Source of the DNA: Bacteroidota bacterium
GTDB lineage: Bacteria > Bacteroidota > Bacteroidia > UKL13-3
NCBI GenBank assembly: GCA_010027395.1
Contig: RGVD01000078.1
Coordinates: 1-11,011, forward strand
Length of the DNA: 11,011 nucleotides
Direction: 5' to 3'
Each line of letters begins with the position of its first letter. Position 1 is the stretch's first letter. The position numbers were made by a program, and so were the translations under genes. This document shows positions 1 through 7,554 of the stretch, piece by piece. The notes beneath the pieces are model-generated. The model ran no database searches, had not been told where the DNA came from, and was given only the letters and a program-made list of their open reading frames with translations.

Positions 1-1
1 A

Positions 2-1345
2 TGGTTAGAAAACTATTTGCAAGGATATGAAGGAACTGTAGTTGTTGTCAGTCATGATAGAGAGTTTCTTGACAAAATGATTAATAAAACGGTTGAGGTA
101 GCCAATCAAAGATTATATGAATATGCGGGTAATTATAGCTTCTTCCTTGAATCAAAATTAGAAAGAGACGAACTGCAACAAAGGCAATTTGATAACCAAC
201 AACAATTTATAAAAGATCAAGAAAAACTCATTAATCGATTTAAGGCAAAAGCGAGTAAGGCTGCAATGGCGCAAAGCAGAATGAAAATGCTTGATAAAAT
301 TGATAAGATTGAAGCTCCTGAGGAAGACAATGCAGACATTAATATTCAATTTAGATTGGCCTTTCAATCTGGGCGTGTGGTGGCTGAGATAGATAATGTT
401 TCTAAGTCATTCCCTATGGTTGACATTGTTGAAAATGCAACTGCTAGGATTGAAAAAGGAGATAAAATTGCTTTAATCGGAGCAAATGGAAAAGGTAAAT
501 CCACATTGCTTCGCATGATTGCAGGTACTGAACCTTTTGAAGGCAAAATATCCCGTGGACATAATGTAACTGAGGCGTTTTATGCGCAGCATCAATTGGA
601 GTCATTAAATGTAAATGTCGAAATTTTAGAGGAGCTTTCGCACCATGCGAGTGATAGACCTGAAACCGAACTTAGAACTATTTTAGGTTGCTTTTTATTT
701 ACTGGTGATGATGTATTCAAGAAAATAAAAGTTTTAAGTGGTGGTGAAAAGGCCCGTGTGGCTTTAGCTAAGACTTTACTTACAGAATCTAATTTTCTAT
801 TATTAGATGAGCCAACGAATCACTTGGACATGCGTAGCATTAATATTTTAATTAAAGCAATGCAGCAATACGAAGGCACATTTATCACTGTTAGTCACGA
901 TAGGTTTTTTGTGAGCAGCATTGCTAATAAAATTTGGTGGATTGAAGATGAAGAATTGAAGGAATACTTGGGTTCGTATCACGAATGGGAAGAATGGAAT
1001 AACAAGAGATTAGAAGAAAAACTAAAAAATGAAAAGTTAAATCCCGCTTCTATTCAAAAGGTAAAAGAAAAGAAAACTGAAATTAAACAAGAAGATAAAA
1101 ACAAGCCTAGCAAAAACCATATACAAGGCATCCGCAAAAAATTTGAAATAATTGAAGCGGAGGTTGAGCGGTTGAAAAAGGAAATCTCAACTATTGAATT
1201 AAGTTTTGCCGATCCTTCTATTTCGAGCAATGCAAGCAAAATTTCAGAATTGCAAAAGGTATTGACTATTTTAAAAAGCGAGCTTCTTATTAAAGAAGCT
1301 GATTATGAAAAAGCTTTTGAGGAACTAATGGCTGTAGAAAATTAA
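2..1345 (+). CDS. ABC-F family ATPase, C-terminal part (5' end outside window)
   Basis: This is a cytoplasmic ATPase of the ABC-F family, soluble twin-cassette proteins that act on the ribosome in translation or antibiotic protection rather than in transport. The reading frame is open to the left edge, so 447 residues are visible and roughly 180-190 are missing compared with the usual 620-640. What remains is the end of cassette 1 (switch His18 in VSHDRE), the inter-cassette linker with its basic RFKAKASKA stretch (about 50-120), and all of cassette 2. Cassette 2 has Walker A GANGKGKST (160-168), signature LSGGE (245-249), Walker B LLLDEP with Glu270, and switch His299. A Lys/Glu-rich C-terminal tail (about 335-447) looks like a coiled coil. 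The linker and the AQHQLE motif after Walker A resemble the YheS/ABCF3 branch; that subfamily call is my inference. It converges on accA with only 29 bases between and no clear terminator. An internal TTG at 17 is not a real start, because homology continues upstream. Confidence 0.93.
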   Translation, partial: WLENYLQGYEGTVVVVSHDREFLDKMINKTVEVANQRLYEYAGNYSFFLESKLERDELQQRQFDNQQQFIKDQEKLINRFKAKASKAAMAQSRMKMLDKIDKIEAPEEDNADINIQFRLAFQSGRVVAEIDNVSKSFPMVDIVENATARIEKGDKIALIGANGKGKSTLLRMIAGTEPFEGKISRGHNVTEAFYAQHQLESLNVNVEILEELSHHASDRPETELRTILGCFLFTGDDVFKKIKVLSGGEKARVALAKTLLTESNFLLLDEPTNHLDMRSINILIKAMQQYEGTFITVSHDRFFVSSIANKIWWIEDEELKEYLGSYHEWEEWNNKRLEEKLKNEKLNPASIQKVKEKKTEIKQEDKNKPSKNHIQGIRKKFEIIEAEVERLKKEISTIELSFADPSISSNASKISELQKVLTILKSELLIKEADYEKAFEELMAVEN

Positions 1346-1374
1346 AGTATATATTAATTTTAAGCAAGACCGAA

Positions 1375-2328
1375 TTAGTTCTCTTTAAAATCTCCCATAG
1401 CAGAAAACTTTTCTATTCTACTTGATATAAGTTCATCAGCTTTCATTTTGCCTAAAGTATCTAACTCTCTCTTTATGGTTTCCTTGAACTCTGTGTATAT
1501 CATCGAAGGATTTGCATGAGCCCCGCCTAATGGCTCTGGAATAATACCATCAATCAACTTATTGTTTAACATATCTGTAGCTGTAAGTTTAAGGGCTTCT
1601 GCTGCTTTCTCTTTATGTTCCCAACTTCTCCATAAAATGGATGAACAACTTTCAGGAGAGATTACCGAATACCAGGTATTTTGAAGCATCATAACTCTAT
1701 CTCCAACTCCTATTCCCAGAGCTCCACCACTTGCACCCTCTCCAATTACAATACATATTACAGGCACTTTCAAAACACTCATCTCCATTAAGTTTTTAGC
1801 AATGGCCTCACCTTGTCCTCGCTCCTCAGCCTCAAGTCCAGGAGAAGCACCCGGAGTATCAATAAGCGTAATAATGGGTTTATTGAACTTTTCAGCCAAT
1901 TTCATCAATCTTAAAGCCTTTCTATAACCCTCTGGATTGGGCATGCCAAAATTTCTAAATTGTCTTTGCTTCGTATTTCTACCTTTTTGGTGTCCAATTA
2001 CCATCACAGCCTGTCCATTAATAGTAGCAAAACCGCCCACAATGGCTTTATCATCTTTCACATTTCTATCACCGTGTAATTCAATAAAGTTCTCAAAACA
2101 ATTTTCTATGTAATCCAAGGTGTAGGGCCTATCGGCATGACGGCTAATTTGTACCCTTTGCCAACCATTTAGTTTCGAGTATACCTCTTTCTTCGTTTCT
2201 TCTATTTTAACCAATAATTCATCAATCGACTTTGACACATCAACTTTTCCTTTTTCTTGGGTTTTATTTAAGTCGTGTAATTGCTCTTCAAGTTCTTCTA
2301 TTGGTTTTTCAAAATCAAAATAAGCCAT
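1375..2328 (-). CDS. accA: Acetyl-CoA carboxylase carboxyltransferase subunit alpha
   Basis: With AccD, this subunit transfers the carboxyl group from carboxybiotin on AccB to acetyl-CoA, giving malonyl-CoA, the first committed step of fatty acid synthesis in the cytoplasm. The 317 residues match the usual length (319 in E. coli). An N-terminal helical, charged segment (about 5-55) precedes the crotonase-fold carboxyltransferase domain. Family motifs are RPYTLDYI (67-74), GHQKGR (112-117), LIDTPGA (155-161), EAEERGQGEAIAKN (166-179), the oxyanion-type glycine run GEGASGGALGIGVGD (196-210), VISPESC and IIPEPLGGAH. Position 162 is Ser where E. coli has Tyr (TPGAYPG); nothing else looks altered. 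The ATG at 2328 gives the normal N-terminus. It stands alone on the minus strand, convergent with the ABC-F gene and divergent from tRNA-Asp. I see no good -7 element upstream; TATTATTTG (2406 down to 2398, minus strand) is only a near match. FabD, the consumer of malonyl-CoA, is encoded about 6 kb away. Confidence 0.98.
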   Translation of the reverse strand: MAYFDFEKPIEELEEQLHDLNKTQEKGKVDVSKSIDELLVKIEETKKEVYSKLNGWQRVQISRHADRPYTLDYIENCFENFIELHGDRNVKDDKAIVGGFATINGQAVMVIGHQKGRNTKQRQFRNFGMPNPEGYRKALRLMKLAEKFNKPIITLIDTPGASPGLEAEERGQGEAIAKNLMEMSVLKVPVICIVIGEGASGGALGIGVGDRVMMLQNTWYSVISPESCSSILWRSWEHKEKAAEALKLTATDMLNNKLIDGIIPEPLGGAHANPSMIYTEFKETIKRELDTLGKMKADELISSRIEKFSAMGDFKEN

Positions 2329-2429
2329 ATAAATATCTTTATAAATTAGTTTTTAGTGAATGAATTTACATTTAATTCGGTGGCAATGTTAAGCAAACAA
2401 ATAATATTTGAAAAATATTTCCTTAACAC

Positions 2430-2459
2430 TTGCGAAGATAAATAAACGATGTATATTTG
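2430..2459 (+). promoter_or_regulatory. Bacteroidota-type promoter for tRNA-Asp
   Basis: TTG at 2430-2432 and TATATTTG at 2452-2459 are separated by 19 bases. This matches the -33 (TTTG/TTG) and -7 (TAnnTTTG) elements recognised by the primary sigma factor of Bacteroidota. It lies 18 bases before the mature 5' end of the tRNA, which leaves room for a short 5' leader to be trimmed by RNase P. The sequence match is direct; promoter activity is inferred. Confidence 0.75.
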
Positions 2460-2477
2460 CAGTCCTCAAAAACAGTT

Positions 2478-2554
2478 GGTGTGGTAGTTCAGCTGGTTAG
2501 AATACCTGCCTGTCACGCAGGGGGTCGCGGGTTCGAGTCCCGTCCGCACCGCCA
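2478..2554 (+). tRNA. tRNA-Asp (anticodon GTC)
   Basis: This 77-base sequence folds as a complete cloverleaf. The acceptor stem pairs 2478-2484 (GGTGTGG) with 2544-2550 (CCGCACC) with one G-U pair. The anticodon stem CCTGC/GCAGG (2505-2509 with 2517-2521) encloses a seven-base loop with GTC at 2512-2514. The T arm carries the canonical GGTTCGAGTCC-type core. The discriminator base is G at 2551, as expected for tRNA-Asp, and CCA is encoded at 2552-2554. The body is almost identical to E. coli tRNA-Asp apart from the acceptor stem and a D-loop base. It is a single gene, not part of a visible tRNA cluster, and has no sign of an integrated element at its 3' end. Confidence 0.98.
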
Positions 2555-2574
2555 ATTATCTTTGGGTAAATTTA

Positions 2575-2608
2575 AAAACCTTCATTCTCAATAGAATGGA
2601 GGTTTTTT
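2575..2608 (+). terminator. Intrinsic terminator, probably bidirectional
   Basis: A 14-base-pair stem (2575-2588 with 2593-2606, one G-U pair) closes a four-base loop, CAAT. The right arm ends in a T run on the plus strand, and the left arm begins with an A run, which gives a T run on the minus strand. It sits 20 bases after tRNA-Asp and about 60 bases past the stop of the convergent histidine kinase gene. It can therefore end both transcripts. Confidence 0.85.
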
Positions 2609-2668
2609 GCTTTTAGTCTGCACTGAAAAGATATTTGGTTTCTATATATCCATAAGAAAATTTCTTGT

Positions 2669-5600
2669 CTATTCCAAATCCACTTTTCTCAGTTTCACAA
2701 AAAAACTTGCTCCTAAATCTATATTATTTTCGAACCAAATCTTTCCTCCACAGCTTTCAACCATATTTTTAACGATTGGCAAGCCTAAACCCATTCCACT
2801 TATTTTTGTACTGAAATATGGAGTGAAAATATTGCCCGCTTTTTCATCAGAAATACCAGTTCCATTGTCTTTTATTTGAATGATTACAGAATCACTCAAT
2901 GAAGTATCTACAAGAATTTCTAAACTAGGGTTTTCGCCATCATTAGCAGCCTGAATACCGTTCTTAACCAAATTGGTAATAACCCTATTCAAATAGCCTT
3001 CATCAAATGAAACATACAAATCATCAGGACATTCAAGTAATATTTCAGCATTATCCGTGCCTGTATATAAATCTGCTATACTCTTTAATGAATTATATAA
3101 TAGTATATTTTCAATTACAGGATCAGGCATCTTAGCGTAACTGCTAAACTCACTGGCTAAATCATTCAAAATATCAATTTGGGTAATAAGCGTTTTGGTA
3201 ACCCTTTTAAAAGTATCTTCCAGTTTGGGTGACTTGTCGTTCCAGGTTCTTTCAAGATGTTGCACACTTAATTTCATCGGTGTAAGTGGATTCTTGATCT
3301 CATGAGCAATCTGTTTGGCAATGTCTCTCCAAGCTCCTTCCCTCTCACTTTGGGCAAGTATATTAGCACTTTCAGCCAATTTATCTATCATCAAGTTGTA
3401 TTGTTCTACCAAATCTCCAATCTCATCTTTACGCTTCCATTTGATAGGTTCATTTTTACCTAATATGGTTTTCTTCAATTGGTTTTGAATTAAAATAAGT
3501 GGATATGAAATGCTTGTGGATATGAGGTAAGCCATAAAACCAATTACAATAAACAGGGCGGTATACAGATTAATAAAACCTACGATGATGCTAGATATTT
3601 CATTAAGCAAATCGGATTGCTTGTTGAAATAAGGCAACTGAATATATCCTATTACTTCTTTTTCGTTCTTAAATATAGGTACATAAGCACCAATGTATCC
3701 AAAATTTGCAATCATTTCGTTTTGGCTAAACTGAGACTCTCGCAAAAAATTAAGATGAAAAAAGGCATTGGCATTCATCAAATGTGAAATTACACCATCT
3801 TCATAAATCTTACTGGTGGTTGAGGTCACCATCTCGCCATTCAAATTAAAAATGGTAATATCTGTTTCGTAAAAATCGGCAATTTGATTTATAAATGCCT
3901 CTGCATCGCTTCTGTTAATTGTGTTTAAATCAGAAAGGTTTTCGCTTTCAATGGTATTTACCACGTTGTGAATTTTCTTCATCAATTTCTCATTCTGCTT
4001 ATCATTGTACTGATTGCTGATAAAACTAATAGTGAAGTATGCCGTAACACCCAAGGTTATAAAAACAATTAATACAATTGCTATTTGAATACGTGTTCTA
4101 ATTAATACCACATCGGGGTCTTTAACAAGTAAAAGTCTATTTACTAAATTTCGAACCTTGGTAAATATTATTGTATTGTAAAAAGTAAATTTCTTTAGTT
4201 CTCTCCAATTGAAAGCGGCATAAATAGCCAACATAACTATCAATATTAAGGTAAAGAAGGTAAACTCTATACTAAATAATCCTAATGGAGCAAACAATTT
4301 ATCTTCAGGTTTACTAACCACCACAAGCATCTGGTCTTTATCCGCAAAAAGAAGATGGTTGTATTTATTTTGTGTTGTTAATAAATACTGGCTGTTAGGT
4401 GTTGGCCAAGTGCTAGTTACTCTATATGGAAAATTGCCACTTTGACTAACAAGGTTTTTATCATGGTAAATAGCATATGAATAATCAATCTTTCGCTTTT
4501 TAGTTTGCCTAAAACCTTCAATCAACAAATCATCAAATCGGTTGTCCTCTTGAATTAATTTAGGTTGTAACTGAATAAAAATATAACCCAATTTCTGTCT
4601 TCCCATTTTCACAGGAAATTTGGCTAAATATCCTTTTAAATCAGCTCCATTTTTAAGGTATTTAAAATAATTATCAATGGTGGGTATAGTTTGGTTTTTA
4701 TAGGCATAGTCAAGCTGCTTAAATGAAAAAGGGTTTCGCACTTTGTAGTGATTTCCGATAGTATCAAAATCAAAAACGGAAATTTCATAACGACTTAAAT
4801 GACCTGTAAAATAAATTAATCTTAAGCGTTTTTCGAATTGAGATTTTAAACTTATAGGATTAATAAAATAATACTTAATGTACTTATCATCTATTAATTT
4901 ATGTTCAATTGATTTAAGATAATAATCTGTAGTAATATCATTTTGTGAAAGTAATTTATTAGAAAATAATTTTCTATTCTCTTGTTCTTTTATATAATTC
5001 CATCTGTAGATAGATACAGATGAAAAGAAGGATATGCAAATGATTAAAAGAAAATAGTATTGAAAGCGATTTACTTTCCTACCAAAATAATTAAAAGCGA
5101 AAAAGACAGAAATTAATATAGTTGTTTCTATTAAATGATAACTTCCTCTTTCAAATACATACTTTATAATCAATGGTTGAAAAAACACCAAACAAAAAAT
5201 AAAAATTATCCATTTAAGCGGATTGGATAAATAGGAGTTAATATAAAACCTATACAAGTTTTTGGTAGCAAAAAATGAAATAAGAAGCACCAAAACCGAT
5301 ATGAGAAGGGCAATGATGGTAAAACTATCAATGCTATATATATTATTAAAGTCAAATGATATTTGAGAGTCGAAAACCAAGCTCCTTATAGAATCGAAGG
5401 CCGAATCAGCAGCTAAAATGCTTACCATTGAAAAGCAAACCGCATAAAGAATGCTTCCCATTTTATTTGATTGTGGTTTACTTCTTACACCTTCTAGAAT
5501 TAAAAAATACCACAATAAAAGTAGGACTGTAATCAAAAAATCTCCCAATGAACCTAATAAATTAGAAGAAGCATAAGCCTGTGGTTTAAACATCTCCAAG

Positions 5601-6385
5601 TGGTATAAGAAAACAGGTAAGTGAAGTGCAATGTTTACATACCTTATTAATGCAGCTATGCCAATGAATACGATACTTGTTAATACGACATTCTTTCTTA
5701 TGTAAAACCTAAAAAGTAAATTTGAGCTAATAAATGATACGATGCAAAAAAGTATTATTAAAGACCAAATAAAAGGCTCATCATTCTCTTGGTTATAAAA
5801 AATCTGAAGTGAGAAAAGGTAATTACCTCCCCTACTTTTCAAGTCAAAAAAATCTTTTATTGGTGAAGGGCTAATAACTGCATCTTTTAAAAATGAGAGT
5901 TCGTTGCTCCATTCGTTTTCTAAATATTGGTTTTGATAAGAATAATTGGTTCGTAGGCTATACATCAGCACAAACTTGTAGGAACCATAAGGTTGAAAGT
6001 AAACCAAATAGGAACCATTGCTGCTATTGATTAAACTAATGCCAGGTTTTAATTGACTTAATAACCTTTTTACATTTATGATGTTGCTAGTCCAAAGCTG
6101 AAGTGTATCGTTTTTAAATACATCTATAATGATTTGATTTTTGTTATTAATATCAATCAAATCAACCCATTTTTTTCTTAAGTTGGTGGTATCGCGCAAT
6201 TGGTTTTGAAATACTTCAACAAACTGCAATTCCTTATCATGGATAATAGATTCAGCGGTCTTATATTTATCCTCAATCTGCACATCAGTATTTTCAATAT
6301 ACCTTTGCTCAACAAGCAGAGATACACTTAGTCCTGAAAGACCAATCAGCAAAAAAAGAAAGTATTTTGAAATTATTTTATTCAA
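2669..6385 (-). CDS. Large multi-pass membrane sensor histidine kinase, NtrY-like
   Basis: This is a 1238-residue inner-membrane sensor kinase. The C-terminus holds a complete transmitter: a HAMP domain (about 956-1006), a HisKA domain with phospho-acceptor His1028 in AHEIKNPLTP, and an HATPase domain. The latter has N-box Asn1142, G1 box DNGTG (1173-1177) and G2 box GMGLG (1197-1201). The AWRDIAKQIAHEIKNPLTPMKLS context is typical of NtrY-type kinases. The N-terminal two thirds are unusual: one helix (8-25), an extracytoplasmic region (26-204), about eight helices (205-480), a second soluble region (about 480-698), helices near 700-727 and 765-790, a third extracytoplasmic region (about 790-930), and a last helix (933-955) leading into HAMP. 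There is no receiver domain and no response regulator gene nearby. The start must be TTG at 6385, because an in-frame stop (TAA, 6391-6389) lies one codon upstream and no Met follows soon. The hldD stop is 7 bases away, so the two genes are probably cotranscribed. The signal is unknown. Confidence 0.93.
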   Translation of the reverse strand: MNKIISKYFLFLLIGLSGLSVSLLVEQRYIENTDVQIEDKYKTAESIIHDKELQFVEVFQNQLRDTTNLRKKWVDLIDINNKNQIIIDVFKNDTLQLWTSNIINVKRLLSQLKPGISLINSSNGSYLVYFQPYGSYKFVLMYSLRTNYSYQNQYLENEWSNELSFLKDAVISPSPIKDFFDLKSRGGNYLFSLQIFYNQENDEPFIWSLIILFCIVSFISSNLLFRFYIRKNVVLTSIVFIGIAALIRYVNIALHLPVFLYHLEMFKPQAYASSNLLGSLGDFLITVLLLLWYFLILEGVRSKPQSNKMGSILYAVCFSMVSILAADSAFDSIRSLVFDSQISFDFNNIYSIDSFTIIALLISVLVLLISFFATKNLYRFYINSYLSNPLKWIIFIFCLVFFQPLIIKYVFERGSYHLIETTILISVFFAFNYFGRKVNRFQYYFLLIICISFFSSVSIYRWNYIKEQENRKLFSNKLLSQNDITTDYYLKSIEHKLIDDKYIKYYFINPISLKSQFEKRLRLIYFTGHLSRYEISVFDFDTIGNHYKVRNPFSFKQLDYAYKNQTIPTIDNYFKYLKNGADLKGYLAKFPVKMGRQKLGYIFIQLQPKLIQEDNRFDDLLIEGFRQTKKRKIDYSYAIYHDKNLVSQSGNFPYRVTSTWPTPNSQYLLTTQNKYNHLLFADKDQMLVVVSKPEDKLFAPLGLFSIEFTFFTLILIVMLAIYAAFNWRELKKFTFYNTIIFTKVRNLVNRLLLVKDPDVVLIRTRIQIAIVLIVFITLGVTAYFTISFISNQYNDKQNEKLMKKIHNVVNTIESENLSDLNTINRSDAEAFINQIADFYETDITIFNLNGEMVTSTTSKIYEDGVISHLMNANAFFHLNFLRESQFSQNEMIANFGYIGAYVPIFKNEKEVIGYIQLPYFNKQSDLLNEISSIIVGFINLYTALFIVIGFMAYLISTSISYPLILIQNQLKKTILGKNEPIKWKRKDEIGDLVEQYNLMIDKLAESANILAQSEREGAWRDIAKQIAHEIKNPLTPMKLSVQHLERTWNDKSPKLEDTFKRVTKTLITQIDILNDLASEFSSYAKMPDPVIENILLYNSLKSIADLYTGTDNAEILLECPDDLYVSFDEGYLNRVITNLVKNGIQAANDGENPSLEILVDTSLSDSVIIQIKDNGTGISDEKAGNIFTPYFSTKISGMGLGLPIVKNMVESCGGKIWFENNIDLGASFFVKLRKVDLE

Positions 6386-6392
6386 AACTTAA

Positions 6393-7361
6393 TTAAATGT
6401 ATTTCCCAGTCTCTAAATAGTTCTTCACATAATCAGCAACGGCATCTTCAATACTTGTAAATGTATTGTCATAGCCAATATCATGAAGCTTTTTCATATT
6501 CGCCTCAGTAAAGTATTGGTAAGTATCTCTTATATCCTCAGGAATATCTACATATTCAATAGTAGGCTCCAAATTCAAGGCCTTGAAAATCGCTTTTGTC
6601 AAATCATTCCAGGTACGAGCTTGACCTGATCCTAAATTATACAAGCCAGTATGCTTTCTGTTACGTAATAAAAACATACACACATCACAAAGGTCTTTCA
6701 CATATATAAAATCTCTTTTTTGCTCCCCATCTTTATAATCATTTCTATGGGAACGGAACAATTTCACCTTGCCCGTATTCTTGATTTGGTTGTAAGAATG
6801 AAATACTACCGAAGCCATGCGCTCTTTGTGGTATTCATTAGGTCCAAATACATTGAAAAACTTCAATCCTGCCCAAAAATAGGGCTGTTTACTTTGCTCT
6901 ACGGCCCATTTATCAAAATTGTGTTTACTGTTTCCATAAGGGTTCATAGGTACCAATTTATCCAAGCCCTTCACATCATCATCATAGCCATTTGCTCCAT
7001 CTCCGTAAGTAGCAGCACTAGAAGCATATACCAATGGAATACCTTCATTTGCACAAATTTCAAAAAGTTGTTTACTAAAATCTAAGTTTAATAACTTGAA
7101 AATAGCCTCGTCTTTTTCTGTAGTATCTGTGCGTGCACCAATGTGAAAGACGAATTCTGTTTGATTGGCATTTTTTTTCAACCAAGGCAAGAATTCTTTG
7201 CGCTCAACTTTCTGGGTATATTTTTTGTTTTCAATATTCTTTTCTCTTCCCTTCACCACCCCAAAATCATCTACTAAAACGATATCATTAAATCCATCTT
7301 GGTTGAGCTTTGCAACTAAGCAGCTACCAATAAAACCCTCGGCTCCTGTTACTATAATCAT
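6393..7361 (-). CDS. hldD: ADP-L-glycero-D-manno-heptose 6-epimerase
   Basis: HldD (RfaD) converts ADP-D-glycero-D-manno-heptose to the L,D form, the last step in making the activated heptose for the LPS inner core. It is a cytoplasmic, NADP-dependent short-chain dehydrogenase-fold enzyme. The 322 residues match the family length. Visible are the nucleotide-binding GAEGFIG motif (6-12), HIGARTDTTE (73-82), YASSAATYG (112-120) with the catalytic Ser region, the YxxxK pair Tyr142/Lys146, and FNVFGPNEYHK ending in Lys179, equivalent to the second catalytic Lys (178) of the E. coli enzyme. RDFIYVKD and YNLGSG follow in the substrate domain. The ATG at 7361 places the glycine motif at the expected distance. 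It is first in a minus-strand unit with the histidine kinase. No other heptose gene (hldE, gmhA, gmhB, waaC) is in the window. The main alternative is a related UDP-sugar epimerase, but the SSAATYG and NEYHK motifs favour HldD. Confidence 0.95.
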   Translation of the reverse strand: MIIVTGAEGFIGSCLVAKLNQDGFNDIVLVDDFGVVKGREKNIENKKYTQKVERKEFLPWLKKNANQTEFVFHIGARTDTTEKDEAIFKLLNLDFSKQLFEICANEGIPLVYASSAATYGDGANGYDDDVKGLDKLVPMNPYGNSKHNFDKWAVEQSKQPYFWAGLKFFNVFGPNEYHKERMASVVFHSYNQIKNTGKVKLFRSHRNDYKDGEQKRDFIYVKDLCDVCMFLLRNRKHTGLYNLGSGQARTWNDLTKAIFKALNLEPTIEYVDIPEDIRDTYQYFTEANMKKLHDIGYDNTFTSIEDAVADYVKNYLETGKYI

Positions 7362-7451
7362 TAGGCGAAAGTAAGAAAAAGTATGAATGTTTATGATATT
7401 GAAATTGTGGTTTTGGAAAATTAAAATTATAGAATTGATGTCTTGTTATGA

Positions 7452-7477
7452 TTATCCATTGCTAAGTTATCCATTGC
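7452..7477. repeat. Two direct copies of an 11-base sequence, 15-base period
   Basis: TTATCCATTGC occurs at 7452-7462 and again, exactly, at 7467-7477, with four bases (TAAG) between. It sits in the shared upstream region of hldD (minus strand) and the pterin synthase gene (plus strand), 91 bases from the hldD start and 24 bases before the first possible -33 element of the plus-strand promoter. Tandem sites like this can be operator half-sites, but no regulator is identified. Confidence 0.5.
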
Positions 7478-7500
7478 ATTTGTAGTCCTAAAACAGATAT

Positions 7501-7534
7501 TTTGCTTGATATTTTGAGGCAAAGCCTATATTTG
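7501..7534 (+). promoter_or_regulatory. Bacteroidota-type promoter for the pterin synthase-fabD unit
   Basis: TATATTTG at 7527-7534 is an exact TAnnTTTG -7 element, 20 bases before the ATG at 7555. The -33 element is either TTTG at 7501-7504 (spacing 22) or TTG at 7506-7508 (spacing 18), both within the tolerated range. The implied 5' leader is short, about 15 bases. Confidence 0.65.
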
Positions 7535-7554
7535 CACTTGATTTTTATAGCTAA

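Noticed and set aside
1346..1374. Terminator between the convergent ABC-F and accA genes
   Set aside because: The 29 bases contain only AT-rich sequence without a stable hairpin.
2398..2406. -7 element for accA (TATTATTTG on the minus strand)
   Set aside because: One extra base compared with TAnnTTTG and no -33 partner upstream. It is mentioned only as a near match.
2478..2610. tRNA-Asp 3' end as an integration site for a mobile element
   Set aside because: No integrase gene and no second copy of the tRNA 3' end is seen nearby; the hairpin after the tRNA is a simple terminator.
6720..7085. 121-codon open frame on the plus strand opposite hldD
   Set aside because: It lies fully inside a well-supported gene, has no promoter or recognisable motif, and is the antisense shadow of hldD codons.
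7520..7534. Overlapping minus-strand promoter for hldD (TAGGCTTTG, 7528 down to 7520) within the plus-strand promoter
   Set aside because: The element has three instead of two bases between TA and TTTG, and no -33 element lies at the right distance.
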